A stretch of DNA of 64,000 bases from Ensifer adhaerens (GTDB taxonomy: Bacteria > Pseudomonadota > Alphaproteobacteria > Rhizobiales > Rhizobiaceae). Location: positions 682,001 through 746,000 of the forward strand of contig NZ_LAZS01000005.1 in NCBI RefSeq assembly GCF_002007205.1, given 5' to 3'. Below are positions 10,673 through 19,675 of this stretch, one piece after another (within the stretch, counting starts at the first letter, position 1; each line of letters starts with the position of its first letter). Both the position numbers and the translations under genes were made by a program. The notes under the pieces were generated by a model. The model made no database searches, was not told the origin of the DNA, and saw only the letters and a program-made list of their open reading frames with translations.

Positions 10673-12229
10673 TCACGATTTCGCAGCCTTGCCGGAGCCA
10701 GGCTTCCGTAATGCCACCGCTGCCAGCGTCGCCATGATCGCGATGGCGACGGCGCAAACGGCGGCGGCTGCGTTGAAGCCGGTCATGAAGGCGGCCTGGG
10801 CTTGCTCCAGCATTCCCGCCGGCAGCTCGGCCGCGACGGATACGGCGCCGGCGAGGCTGTCCGACAGTCTGTGCCCGGCCTCGCCGGCAGCCTCCGTCTG
10901 CCCGGCCATCTCGGCGCGATAGACCGCCGTCGTCAGGCTGCCAAGCGTGGCGATGCCGACGGCAAGGCCGAGTTCCTGCACCACCTCGGAGAGGGCCGAG
11001 GCCGATCCGGCCTTTTCGGCGGGCGCTGCACTGACGACGAGATCGGTGCCAAGCGCGGCAATGGTTCCAAGGCCGAGATAGACGAGCGCAAATGCGGCGG
11101 TTACCAGCCCGACCCCGTATGGCGTATGGCCGAGCTGGGCGAGCAGGAGGTAGCCGACCACGGAGAGCGCCAGCGCCGCCGCGATCACGGGGCCGGGGCC
11201 GAAGCGCCTGGCGATGAGCGGTGCGGTGATGCCGGCCAAAAGCATGGCGAGCGCCGAGGGGCCCATTCTGAGGCCCGCCGACAGCGGAGAAAGCCCGACG
11301 ACAAGTTGCAGATACTGGGTGACGAGCAGCATCGTGCCGCCGACAGCCGTCAGGCCGATCAGGAGGATCAGCAGCGCGGTGCGGAAAGCGCGGTCGGAAA
11401 AGAGGTCGAGGTCGATGAGCGGGCTTCGCAGCCGGCGCTGGCGCCGGATGAAGAGGAGCGTGGCAACCAGACCGACGGCAAGGCCGAGCATGGCGCCGAG
11501 CCCGATGCCATCCTTGGCGATCTGCTTGATGCCGTAGACGATGGGCAGCAGCCCCGCCAGCGACAGCGCCACACTGGCCATGTCCAGCCGGTCCGATTGC
11601 GGGGCACGGTATTCCGGCAGCAGCAGCGGCGCGACGATCAGCAGCAGCCCGACGATCGGCAGTGCGACGAGGAAGGCAGCACCCCACCAATAGCGTTCGA
11701 GCAGGATGCCGCCGACGATCGGCCCCGCGGCCATGCCGAGCGCGAACATGGTGGCCCAGACGCCGATCGCAAGCGCGCGCTGGTGCGGGTTCAGGAACAT
11801 GTTGCTGATCAGCGCCAGGGTCGGCGGCATCAGCGTTGCGCCGGCAACGCCGAGGGCTGCGCGCGCGACGATCAGCATGGTGGCGCTGGTGGAATAGGCC
11901 GAAAGCACCGAGGCGACACCGAAGGCGGCCGCGCCCAGCATCAGGAGCTTGCGGCGACCGATGCGATCGCCGAGCGTTCCCATGGTGATCAGAAAGCCGG
12001 CGATCATGAAGCCGTAGGCATCGACGATCCAGAGCGCCTGGGTGCTGGTGGGCTTCAGATCCGCCGCGAGCGCCGGCAAAGCGAGATGCAGCAGCGTCAG
12101 GTCGAGCCCGAGCAGGATGGTGGGGAGCGCGAGCAGGGCGAGCCCGGCCCATTCTCGCAGGCCCGCGCGCGTTTCACCGGGATCGGCATGGTCGGTGAGG
12201 TGGGATGGTCGGTCGCTGAGAATTGTCAA
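10673..12229 (-). CDS. MFS drug exporter, DHA2 (14-helix) family
   Basis: Inner-membrane proton antiporter of 518 residues with about 14 predicted helices. Motif A is GTLGDRIGRRKLL after the second helix, and the motif C region reads LGMAAGPIVGGILLE. The length and the DLTLLHLALPALAADL N-terminus place it with EmrB/SmvA/LfrA-type exporters of cationic drugs or dyes. It is divergently transcribed from an XRE-family regulator 105 bp away, with paired operator-like sites between them. The substrate is unknown. Confidence 0.88.
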   Translation of the reverse strand: MTILSDRPSHLTDHADPGETRAGLREWAGLALLALPTILLGLDLTLLHLALPALAADLKPTSTQALWIVDAYGFMIAGFLITMGTLGDRIGRRKLLMLGAAAFGVASVLSAYSTSATMLIVARAALGVAGATLMPPTLALISNMFLNPHQRALAIGVWATMFALGMAAGPIVGGILLERYWWGAAFLVALPIVGLLLIVAPLLLPEYRAPQSDRLDMASVALSLAGLLPIVYGIKQIAKDGIGLGAMLGLAVGLVATLLFIRRQRRLRSPLIDLDLFSDRAFRTALLILLIGLTAVGGTMLLVTQYLQLVVGLSPLSAGLRMGPSALAMLLAGITAPLIARRFGPGPVIAAALALSVVGYLLLAQLGHTPYGVGLVTAAFALVYLGLGTIAALGTDLVVSAAPAEKAGSASALSEVVQELGLAVGIATLGSLTTAVYRAEMAGQTEAAGEAGHRLSDSLAGAVSVAAELPAGMLEQAQAAFMTGFNAAAAVCAVAIAIMATLAAVALRKPGSGKAAKS

Positions 12230-12282
12230 AAGTGGCCTCCGTCTTCGCTTGGGCTGGTTGCGGAGACCACATCTTCAGGGCA

Positions 12283-12320
12283 TAATCATCCTGTTACAAT
12301 TTAAGTAGTTATCCTATTAC
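12283..12320. promoter_or_regulatory. Paired 15-bp direct repeats between MFS gene and regulator
   Basis: TAATCATCCTGTTAC (12283-12297) and TAGTTATCCTATTAC (12306-12320) match at 12 of 15 positions and are 23 bp apart, about two helical turns. The second site ends 14 bp before the regulator start. Tandem spacing suggests the regulator binds as paired dimers and controls both genes. Confidence 0.5.
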
Positions 12321-12333
12321 TCAGAGCAATAGC

Positions 12334-13137
12334 GTGAACGAACGAAGTCTTGAGCGAAGCAAGAACGAGCTGTCGGAGTTTTTGACGAGACACAGGGCGA
12401 AGCTGACGCCGGCCGATGCCGGCCTTGCCTTCACCGGGCGGCGGCGCACCCCGGGCCTCAGGCGGGAGGAGGTGGCAGCGCTCGCCGGTGTCGGGCTCAC
12501 CTGGTACACGTGGTTCGAGCAGGGGCGCGACATCAAAGTGTCGGAGGCGTTCCTGCTGAATGTGGCGCGGGCGCTGCGGCTCGACGACGCCGAATGCAGC
12601 CATCTGTTCCTGCTTGCCCACAAGCGGCCGCCGCCGCCGGAGGCGCATCATCGCGTCTCGGTCTCGCCGCTGATCCAGCAGCTGCTGCATGAACTGACCA
12701 CACGGCCGGCCTATGTGATCAACCTGCGCTGGGATGTCGTTGCCTGGAACGCTGCGGCAGACGCTCTGTTCGGCTTTAGCGCCCGGCAGCCGGAGCTTGG
12801 CAACATCCTGCAGATGGTGTTTGCCGATCCCGAGATGCGACGGCGCATGCCCGCGTGGCGCGAGGACGCGCCGAAGCTGCTTGCCCAGTTCCGCTACGAT
12901 TTTGCCGTGGCCCCGGATGATCCGTCGATGCTGGCCCTGGTTGAAAGCCTGAAGGACCTGTCGGCCGATTTCAGGCGCTGGTGGGCAGCCCCTGGCGGTG
13001 ACGAGGCCCGGCGCGGGATCGGTTCCCTGATCGATGCCGCGGCCAAGCGCCTGAGTTTCCGTCATGAGACGCTGGTGGTGGACGAGCACCGGCATTTGCG
13101 CATGGTGGTCTACTTCGCTGAGCTGACCCCCATCTGA
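12334..13137 (+). CDS. XRE-family regulator with MmyB-like ligand domain
   Basis: Transcription regulator of 267 residues. An N-terminal helix-turn-helix (about 35-90; RTPGLRREEVAALAGVGLTWYTWFEQGRD) is followed by a MmyB-like PAS-type domain (about 105-265) containing the family phrase WDVVAWNAAADALFG. Such proteins bind small or fatty ligands and usually repress a neighbouring oxidoreductase or efflux gene. The GTG start overlaps its own candidate operator. It is divergent from the MFS exporter. Confidence 0.85.
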   Translation: MNERSLERSKNELSEFLTRHRAKLTPADAGLAFTGRRRTPGLRREEVAALAGVGLTWYTWFEQGRDIKVSEAFLLNVARALRLDDAECSHLFLLAHKRPPPPEAHHRVSVSPLIQQLLHELTTRPAYVINLRWDVVAWNAAADALFGFSARQPELGNILQMVFADPEMRRRMPAWREDAPKLLAQFRYDFAVAPDDPSMLALVESLKDLSADFRRWWAAPGGDEARRGIGSLIDAAAKRLSFRHETLVVDEHRHLRMVVYFAELTPI

Positions 13138-13184
13138 AGGCACCGCCGAAGCGGCGGGCAAAGCACGGTCCTCTTGCACTTCGT

Positions 13185-14081
13185 TTATTCGAGAGCCGCC
13201 GCGATCGTTGCGCCGACCACGACGCTTGAGAGCGCGGTGCCGAGAAGCAGCGGCGTGTTGACCGGCCTCCGCACCACGGTGCCGAAGTTGAAGAGGTTCA
13301 TCGGCAGGAGATGAAAGCCGCCGCCTTCGGGTTTACTGCGCGGCGCTTCCATGAAGCATTCGTCGTCGAACCAGACCCAGTCGTCGCGCCAGGTCCAGCA
13401 GCCGTGCTGGCGATAGATGTTGGCGACTTGCTCGGCAAAGCCCTTGTCCGCGGGCAGGCGGACGTAATCCTGCGGCTTGCGGCTGAAATATTGCATGGCG
13501 AGCGGCATCGAGCGCTCGGTGCAATAGTTGGACATCCAGAGCTTGAAGCCGATCTCGTCGCGCAGCCGGTCGAGCACGCGGAAGACCTGCACGTGGTCCT
13601 CATGGCCGTATTCGCCCCAGGGATTGTGGGTGAAGACGTTCATGTCCGGTTTGAGCCGCGGCAGCAGCGCGCGATAGAGCGTCTCGTAATTGTCGCGGTA
13701 AGCCTGGGCAATCGGCCGGGTCGAGTGGCGGAAGCTGCCGGGCATGATCTGCGACAGCGATTTCTTGACGATGCGCTTGGCCTCGCGGCGCGTGCCTTCG
13801 GTGCCGAACTCCATGCCGAAGGGGCCGGTCTTCGGGTTCGTCCAGTCGGCGCAATCGAAGGAGCCGGTTTCCTCCATTTCAAGGAAGCGCACATTGCCGC
13901 GCGGATAGGCGTTGATTGCAGCGGCGCGCGCGTCGCCCATCTGCGGTTCCGACCAGATGTCGCGGTAAAGGATGATCACCTCATCGACTTCTCGGAGGAT
14001 CGAGGTGAACCACAGCAGTTCGTCATCGGGATGGGCGCCGATGATGACGGAGTTCTTCAGGAAATCGTGCGTGCCGGCCAT
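13185..14081 (-). CDS. PIG-L/LmbE-family deacetylase-like protein with C-terminal membrane helix
   Basis: Zinc hydrolase fold of 298 residues. The metal motif AHPDDE is at 16-21 and the second metal motif GHEDH at 159-163 (HNPWGEYGHEDHV), both diagnostic of PIG-L deacetylases that remove N-acetyl groups from GlcNAc-type sugars. The C-terminus (TPLLLGTALSSVVVGATIAAAL) could be a membrane anchor. ATG 14081 has AGAAGGGCG upstream and is preferred over an in-frame ATG at 14111. It is convergent with the XRE gene. The substrate is unknown; cell-envelope glycan or glycolipid is possible. Confidence 0.75.
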   Translation of the reverse strand: MAGTHDFLKNSVIIGAHPDDELLWFTSILREVDEVIILYRDIWSEPQMGDARAAAINAYPRGNVRFLEMEETGSFDCADWTNPKTGPFGMEFGTEGTRREAKRIVKKSLSQIMPGSFRHSTRPIAQAYRDNYETLYRALLPRLKPDMNVFTHNPWGEYGHEDHVQVFRVLDRLRDEIGFKLWMSNYCTERSMPLAMQYFSRKPQDYVRLPADKGFAEQVANIYRQHGCWTWRDDWVWFDDECFMEAPRSKPEGGGFHLLPMNLFNFGTVVRRPVNTPLLLGTALSSVVVGATIAAALE

Positions 14082-14216
14082 GCTTTCGCGCCCTTCTTGT
14101 TTCGCGCGCAATTCTGACGTGTAGAGATTAACCCGGCGTAAAGCGGGAGGGCGTGTCCACAGGGAAGCGGTGCGGTTGTAGGGCCACCACCCTCCAGGCC
14201 TGACCCTCCCGGCAAT

Positions 14217-14570
14217 TTACTGCGCCGACCACACCGCCAGTTCGTAGCCATCCGGATCGGAGAAATGGAAGCGGCGGCCGCCGGGGAAGGTGAAGATCGG
14301 TTTGACGATCTTGCCGCCGGCCTTTTCGACGCGGGCGAGCATATCCTCGAGCTTGTCGGCATAGAGGATGATCAGCGGTCCGCCGCTGCCGACGGGGCCG
14401 GTGGTGGTAAAGCCGCCGGTCAGCCGGCCGTCCTGGAATTCGCAATATTCCGGGCCGTAGTCGGTAAAGGTCCAGCCGAAGGCGCTGCCGTAGAAGGCCT
14501 TGGTGACGGCGATGTCGGAGACGTTGAATTCGACATAGTCGATGCGGCTGTCGTTGCCCTTGTTACCCAT
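14217..14570 (-). CDS. VOC/glyoxalase-fold protein
   Basis: Vicinal-oxygen-chelate protein of 117 residues, starting RIDYVEFNVSDIAVTKAFYGSAFGWTF and ending with RRFHFSDPDGYELAVWS, the two halves of the beta-alpha-beta-beta-beta module. Enzyme or binding role cannot be assigned. Its start lies 4 bp downstream of the stop of the SRPBCC gene on the same strand, so the two likely form an operon. Confidence 0.78.
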   Translation of the reverse strand: MGNKGNDSRIDYVEFNVSDIAVTKAFYGSAFGWTFTDYGPEYCEFQDGRLTGGFTTTGPVGSGGPLIILYADKLEDMLARVEKAGGKIVKPIFTFPGGRRFHFSDPDGYELAVWSAQ

Positions 14571-14574
14571 TTTT

Positions 14575-14985
14575 CTACCTGTCTTCTCCGGATTCCATGA
14601 TCGATTTCAAGGTGGCGAGATCCTTCGTCACCCAACCGGCGTCGCCGGCAAATTGTTCCGCACTCATGCCTGGCTGGCGCAGCAGCGTGAACATCACCTC
14701 CGCACCGTCGCCGTTCGGCACGACCCGCAACGCATTGTGGACTTCGGTGCCGTCTTCGAGCGTGACGAGGTGATCGGCGACGCCGAAGTCGTTGACGGGC
14801 GCGAAACGCACGCGGGCGTTGCCGAGTGGTCCCGGGGCCAGCCAGTGATCGCCCTCGCGCGTCAGGCCGGACGAGAGGCCGGAGGCCCAGCGCGGCATGT
14901 TTTCGGGGCTTGCCATGAAGGCATAGACCTCGCGCCAGTCGCGGTCGATGGTGATGTGAACGATCTTTGCCTCAAGTGTTGCCAT
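14575..14985 (-). CDS. SRPBCC (START/polyketide-cyclase-like) protein
   Basis: Small lipid-binding-fold protein of 136 residues, with typical phrases ITIDRDWREVYAFMASPENMPRWASG and ATLKSIMESG at the C-terminal helix. ATG 14985 follows AGGAGAACAAAGC. It precedes the VOC gene, with the AraC and symporter genes further upstream on the same strand. SRPBCC/VOC pairs with an AraC-type regulator are common accessory sets; no reaction can be assigned. Confidence 0.75.
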   Translation of the reverse strand: MATLEAKIVHITIDRDWREVYAFMASPENMPRWASGLSSGLTREGDHWLAPGPLGNARVRFAPVNDFGVADHLVTLEDGTEVHNALRVVPNGDGAEVMFTLLRQPGMSAEQFAGDAGWVTKDLATLKSIMESGEDR

Positions 14986-15049
14986 GCTTTGTTCTCCTGC
15001 ATGACGGAGTAGCACGGGTCGCCCGACCGGTCTTGAACGAAACGGCCAG

Positions 15050-15910
15050 TCAGGCCGCCTTCCGGTTGCCACTGAGCTGGCGGCGGATTTCGGCTGGGGA
15101 GAGCGAGGTCAGCTGCCTGGCCTCGCGCGACAGATGCGCCTGGTCGGCATAGTCGGCATCGAGCGCGAGCTGACCGAGCGCGGCGGAGGGCTCCTTTCGG
15201 CATGCTCCAAGGAAACGCTGCAGGCGCAGGATGCGATCGAGCGTCTTGGCGCCATAGCCGAAATGCTCGTGGCAGCGGCGCCTTAGCGTTCGTTCGCTTG
15301 TGCCGGTGGCTGCCGCCAATGCGCGGATGGGGTTGTCGGTCGATTGATGGCCGTGCCGCAGATGGGCGAGGGTGGCGACGATATCGCCTGATGGCGGAGA
15401 AGCGGCCGGCAGGCACCGCAGCACCGCCTCCGCCAGCACGTCCGCGCGGCGGTCCGCATCGGCTCCGTCCTGCATCCTCGTTTCGAGTTCGCGCGCGGCA
15501 GGCCCCCAGAAGGCGTCGAGCGGGACAACCTCGCCCACGATCTCAGAAAGCGATGTTCGCAGGAACGACGCGGCGACACCCGGGCGGAAGCGCAGGCCGA
15601 TGATGTCAGTGCCGGGAGCGATGACGGGGAAGGCGGCGACCCGGTCGGGCCCGGCAACGACGAGGCCGTGCGTCGACCAGAGGATGTCGACGCAGCCGTC
15701 GGGCACGACCGCGATGGGTGCGGTCGGCCCCTTCGGCAATTGGTGGCGCCAGAGGCATTCGACGTGGCGGCCAAGAACCTGGGGTGCGGCACGCTCGCGA
15801 TAGATGCCGCGCTGCTTGGCCAGTATCGGCTTTGCCAATCTCGGCCTTGCCAATGTCGGTTCTGCCAATGCCGGCTCTGTCGGTCTCAGCGGCCCGCGGG
15901 AGCCGTCCAT
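15050..15910 (-). CDS. AraC-family regulator with repeat-bearing N-terminus
   Basis: Regulator of 286 residues. An N-terminal DUF6597-type sensing domain has the signature VVPDGCVDILW; the C-terminal AraC double helix-turn-helix spans about 185-280 (ALAAATGTSERTLRRR and DADYADQAHLSREARQLT). Residues 14-31 are a degenerate L-A-x-P repeat encoded by about three 15-bp units (15833-15880). The first 25 bp overlap the end of the symporter gene, implying translational coupling. Start ATG 15910 is the only good ATG; a TTG inside the repeat is possible. It may control the SRPBCC/VOC pair. Confidence 0.75.
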   Translation of the reverse strand: MDGSRGPLRPTEPALAEPTLARPRLAKPILAKQRGIYRERAAPQVLGRHVECLWRHQLPKGPTAPIAVVPDGCVDILWSTHGLVVAGPDRVAAFPVIAPGTDIIGLRFRPGVAASFLRTSLSEIVGEVVPLDAFWGPAARELETRMQDGADADRRADVLAEAVLRCLPAASPPSGDIVATLAHLRHGHQSTDNPIRALAAATGTSERTLRRRCHEHFGYGAKTLDRILRLQRFLGACRKEPSAALGQLALDADYADQAHLSREARQLTSLSPAEIRRQLSGNRKAA

Positions 15911-17364
15911 GCCTTGTCCTCCACGCTTCGGTCCGTGCCGATCGCCTCTTCGCGTCTCCAGATCTCGCCGTCGATCTGGCCCTGCAGTTCGGGATAGTCG
16001 GCCGCATGGAACACGGGGTCGACACCCTGCCGGCGCTGGGCGAAATAGTCTTTCGTCAGTTTGGCAATGGTACCGGAGAGGAGCACGATGGCAATGAGGT
16101 TGATCGTCGCCATCAGGCCCATGGAAGCATCGGCCGCGTCGAACACGGTGGTGATGCTTTCGGACGCGCCCCAGACGACCATGACGAGCACGGCTGAGCG
16201 CATGACCAGAACGCCGAGGCGATTGGCGCCGCCGAGATAGGTCAGTGCGTTCTCCGCATAGGAATAGTTGCCGATGATCGAGGTGAAGGCGAAGAAGAAG
16301 ATCGCGATCGCGATGAAGTAGCTGCCGGCCCAGCCGATATGCACGTTCATGGCCGCTTGCGTCAGCTGCGTGCCGGTCACGCCGGAGCCCGGCTCCAGGG
16401 TGCCCGACAGCAGGATCATGACCGAGGTCGCGGTGCAGATCAGGATGGTGTCGATGAAGACGCCAAGCGACTGCACGAAGCCTTGCGACGCCGGATGGTG
16501 CGGCACCGGCGTTGCGACGGCCGCGATGTTCGGGGCCGAACCCATGCCGGCTTCGTTGGAAAAGAGGCCGCGCTTGACGCCGTTCATCATCGCGGCCGTG
16601 ACGCCGCCGGCGACACCGCCTGCCGCTTCCTGCAGGCCAAAGGCGCTGGAGATGATCGTCCACAGCACGCTCGGCACGATCGACGCGTTGACGACGAGCA
16701 CGTAGATCGCGGTCAGGAGATAGGCGATCGCCATAAAGGGCACGACGATTTCGGCGACGCGGGCGATCTGGCGGATGCCGCCGAAGATGACGATGCCGGA
16801 GATGGTCGCAACCGCGATACCGACGGCGATCTTGGGCACACCGAACGCACCCTGGACGGCGTCCGCGATGGAATTGGCCTGCACGGCGTTGAAGACGAGG
16901 CCGAAGGAGAGGATCAGGCAGACGGAGAAGATCGTCGCCGCCCAGGGCGCGTTGAGACCGCGGGCGATGTAGAACGCGGGACCGCCGCGATATTGACCGT
17001 TTTCGTTGCGCACCTTGTAGAGCTGCGCCAGCGCGCTTTCCGCATAAGCCGTCGCCATGCCGACGAGCGCCACCATCCACATCCAGAAGGTGGCACCGGG
17101 ACCACCGAGATAGAGCGCAACGGCAACGCCGGCGAGGTTGCCGGTGCCGACGCGCGAGGCGAGGCTGACGGTCAGCGCCTGGAACGGGCTGATACCGGCC
17201 GCATCCTTCGAGCCGCCGCTGCTCAAGACCCGGAACATCTCGCCGAAATGCACGATCTGCGGAAAGCCGAGGCGCAGGGTGAAGTAGATGCCGACGGCGA
17301 GCAGGCCGTAGATCAGCACGTAGCCCCAAAAGATCGTGTTCAGAAAGCCGATGATCGTGTCCAT
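15886..17364 (-). CDS. Alanine/glycine:cation symporter (AGCS family)
   Basis: Sodium-coupled amino-acid importer of 492 residues with about 10-11 helices. Family signatures include SLASRVGTGNLAGVAVAL, GGPGATFWMWMVALVGMATAYAE and GLFSNEAGMGSAPNIAA. ATG 17364 with AGGAAC upstream is preferred over ATG 17376. Alanine, glycine or D-serine are usual substrates. It is divergent from ccoG. Confidence 0.9.
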   Translation of the reverse strand: MDTIIGFLNTIFWGYVLIYGLLAVGIYFTLRLGFPQIVHFGEMFRVLSSGGSKDAAGISPFQALTVSLASRVGTGNLAGVAVALYLGGPGATFWMWMVALVGMATAYAESALAQLYKVRNENGQYRGGPAFYIARGLNAPWAATIFSVCLILSFGLVFNAVQANSIADAVQGAFGVPKIAVGIAVATISGIVIFGGIRQIARVAEIVVPFMAIAYLLTAIYVLVVNASIVPSVLWTIISSAFGLQEAAGGVAGGVTAAMMNGVKRGLFSNEAGMGSAPNIAAVATPVPHHPASQGFVQSLGVFIDTILICTATSVMILLSGTLEPGSGVTGTQLTQAAMNVHIGWAGSYFIAIAIFFFAFTSIIGNYSYAENALTYLGGANRLGVLVMRSAVLVMVVWGASESITTVFDAADASMGLMATINLIAIVLLSGTIAKLTKDYFAQRRQGVDPVFHAADYPELQGQIDGEIWRREEAIGTDRSVEDKAWTAPAGR

Positions 17365-17511
17365 GCGGTTCCTCATTGGTATTGCAAGGTGTGGTGATGT
17401 GGCGAACCGCGGTGCGGATCGGATGGGAAAGGCCGTTTACTACTTTTGAGCCTGGTGTCTCTTTCGAGCGCCTGGACCTTTCGCCGCATGCTGGCGCTTT
17501 AGCCCGCAAAC

Positions 17512-17525
17512 TTGACACAGATCAA
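17512..17525. promoter_or_regulatory. FNR/FixK box upstream of ccoG
   Basis: TTGACACAGATCAA, one mismatch from TTGAT-N4-ATCAA, about 67 bp upstream of ccoG. It indicates that ccoGHIS has its own low-oxygen promoter now that it is separated from ccoNOQP. Confidence 0.72.
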
Positions 17526-17591
17526 CGTTTTCGGCCGCCAAATCAGGCAAAAGCTGGTGCAATACATGACATATCCGGGGATTTCCCACAA

Positions 17592-19166
17592 ATGAGCCCT
17601 CAATCCGCCGCAAATCCAGCCTCCGTCGAACGTCACGAGGCCGAGCCGGTCAATGCGGCGCACGTGCGCAAGCCGCTTTACGAAAAACGCAAGAAGATCT
17701 TCCCGAAGCGCGCCGAGGGACGGTTCCGCCAGTTCAAGTGGCTGGTGATGCTGGTGACGCTCGGGATCTATTACCTGACGCCCTGGATCCGCTGGGATCG
17801 CGGCGAGCATGCACCGGACCAGGCGGTGCTCGTCGATATCGCCGCCCGGCGCTTCTATTTCTTCTTCATCGAGATCTGGCCGCAGGAATTCTTCTTCGTC
17901 GCAGGCCTGCTCGTCATGGCCGGTTTCGGCCTGTTCCTTGTGACTTCGGCCGTCGGCCGCGCCTGGTGCGGCTATACCTGTCCGCAGACGGTCTGGGTCG
18001 ATCTCTTCCTGGTGGTCGAACGCTACATCGAAGGCGACCGCAATGCCCGCATGAAGCTCGATGCCGGGCCGTGGACGTTCGACAAGGTGATCAAGCGGGT
18101 GTCGAAGCACTCGATCTGGATCATGATCGGCATCGCCACCGGCGGTGCCTGGATCTTCTATTTCGCCGATGCGCCGACGCTTTTGAAAAGCTTCGTTTCG
18201 CTGGAAGCGCCCATGGTCGCCTACATGACCGTCGCTATCCTCACGGCGACGACCTATGTTTTCGGCGGACTGATGCGCGAGCAGGTCTGCACCTATATGT
18301 GCCCGTGGCCACGCATCCAGGCGGCGATGCTCGACGAAAACTCGCTGGTCGTGACCTATAACGACTGGCGCGGCGAGCCGCGCTCGCGCCACCAGAAAAA
18401 GGCCGTCGCTGCCGGGGAGGCGGTCGGCGATTGCGTCGATTGCAACGCCTGCGTCGTCGTCTGTCCGATGGGCATCGACATTCGCGACGGCCAGCAGCTC
18501 GAATGCATCACCTGCGCGCTCTGCATCGACGCCTGTGACGGCGTCATGGACAAGATTGGCCGCGAGCGCGGGCTGATCTCCTATGCGACGCTCAACGACT
18601 ACGCTGCCAACATGGCGCTCGCGACCAATGGCGGCACGGTGGCGATCGAGCCTTCCCGGGTGCGCAAGGAAGACGGCACCTTCGCCGACAAGGTGCGTCA
18701 CTTCAACTGGAAGATCGTCTTCCGGCCGCGCGTGCTTCTCTATCTCGGCGTCTGGACGCTGGTCGGCATCGGTCTCATCTATGCGCTGCTTGCGCGCGAC
18801 CGGCTGGAGCTCAACGTGCTGCACGACCGCAACCCGCAATTCGTCCTCGAATCCGACGGTTCGGTGCGCAACGGCTACATGGTCAAGCTCTTGAACATGA
18901 TCCCTGAACAGCGCACGATCACGCTCGCAATCGACGGCATGTCCTCGGCAACGATGCGCATTGCCGGCCAGGCGCCGGGCGACGGCCGAACCTTTGCCAT
19001 CGGCGTAGATCCGGACAAGGTGACGGCGGTGAAGGTGTTCGTGACGCTGCCGAAGGATAAGCTCTCCGAAGCGGCTGACGGTTTCAGCCTGATTGTCGAG
19101 GATCCCTCGAGCCACGAGCGTGATGTCTACAAGGCCAACTTCAACAGCCCGGGAGCCGCCAAATGA
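17592..19166 (+). CDS. ccoG: cbb3 oxidase assembly ferredoxin-like protein CcoG
   Basis: Membrane iron-sulfur protein FixG/RdxA, 524 residues with about five helices. Two [4Fe-4S] motifs are visible: Cys281-x2-Cys-x2-Cys-x3-Cys291 and Cys305-x2-Cys-x2-Cys-x3-Cys315. A CGYTCPQTVW motif near 126-135 and CTYMCPWPRIQ near 233-243 carry further conserved cysteines. It is thought to reduce copper for delivery to the oxidase. ATG 17592 is chosen because the in-frame upstream extension is unlike the family. ccoH overlaps its stop by 4 bp. Confidence 0.95.
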   Translation: MSPQSAANPASVERHEAEPVNAAHVRKPLYEKRKKIFPKRAEGRFRQFKWLVMLVTLGIYYLTPWIRWDRGEHAPDQAVLVDIAARRFYFFFIEIWPQEFFFVAGLLVMAGFGLFLVTSAVGRAWCGYTCPQTVWVDLFLVVERYIEGDRNARMKLDAGPWTFDKVIKRVSKHSIWIMIGIATGGAWIFYFADAPTLLKSFVSLEAPMVAYMTVAILTATTYVFGGLMREQVCTYMCPWPRIQAAMLDENSLVVTYNDWRGEPRSRHQKKAVAAGEAVGDCVDCNACVVVCPMGIDIRDGQQLECITCALCIDACDGVMDKIGRERGLISYATLNDYAANMALATNGGTVAIEPSRVRKEDGTFADKVRHFNWKIVFRPRVLLYLGVWTLVGIGLIYALLARDRLELNVLHDRNPQFVLESDGSVRNGYMVKLLNMIPEQRTITLAIDGMSSATMRIAGQAPGDGRTFAIGVDPDKVTAVKVFVTLPKDKLSEAADGFSLIVEDPSSHERDVYKANFNSPGAAK

Positions 19167-19675
19167 CAATGAATCAGGCAGGGGCGAAACAGGCAAAGGC
19201 GCCACGGCCCTTCACCGGCTGGCACATGCTTGGCGTCATGGTGCTGTTCTTCGGCACGATCATCACCGTCAATCTGATCATGGCCTGGAATGCCAGCCAT
19301 AGCTGGAGCGGGCTGGTGGTGCAGAACACCTATGTCGCCAGCCAGCAGTTCAACGGCAAGGTGAAGGAAGCGAAGGCCTTTGTCGCAAGCGGGCTCGACG
19401 GCAAGCTCGTCGTCGGGAAAGGGGCGCTTCGCTACACGCTGACCCGTCAGGGCAATCCCGAGATGACCGCCGACAAGGTGGTGGCTGTGCTGAAGCGCCC
19501 GGTCGAGGAGCATGAGGACGTCACGGTCGAGATGGCACATCAGGGCGAGGGCGTCTTCGTTGCCGCAACCGCGCTGAAGCGCGGCCAGTGGATCGCCGAC
19601 ATCACCGCGACCTCGGGCGACACCGTCGTCTACCGCCAGGCGATCCGCTTCATCGTGCCGGGAGCCGCCCAATGA
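19163..19675 (+). CDS. ccoH: cbb3 oxidase assembly protein CcoH (FixH)
   Basis: Small membrane protein of 170 residues, with a single N-terminal helix (about 20-43) and a periplasmic beta domain. WHMLGVMVLFFGTIITVNLIMAW and the ending YRQAIRFIVP are typical of FixH. It is needed for stable cbb3 assembly. ATGA overlaps at both ends link it translationally to ccoG and ccoI. Confidence 0.93.
   Translation: MTMNQAGAKQAKAPRPFTGWHMLGVMVLFFGTIITVNLIMAWNASHSWSGLVVQNTYVASQQFNGKVKEAKAFVASGLDGKLVVGKGALRYTLTRQGNPEMTADKVVAVLKRPVEEHEDVTVEMAHQGEGVFVAATALKRGQWIADITATSGDTVVYRQAIRFIVPGAAQ

Noticed and set aside
10802-12304. 500-codon open frame antisense to the MFS gene
   Set aside because: Composition is Arg/Gly/Gln-rich low-complexity typical of a GC-rich reverse frame; the opposite strand encodes a clear 14-helix transporter.
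15911-17518. N-terminal extension of the AraC frame across the symporter gene
   Set aside because: Same-strand frame in another phase of the AGCS gene; no AraC-like content before 15910.
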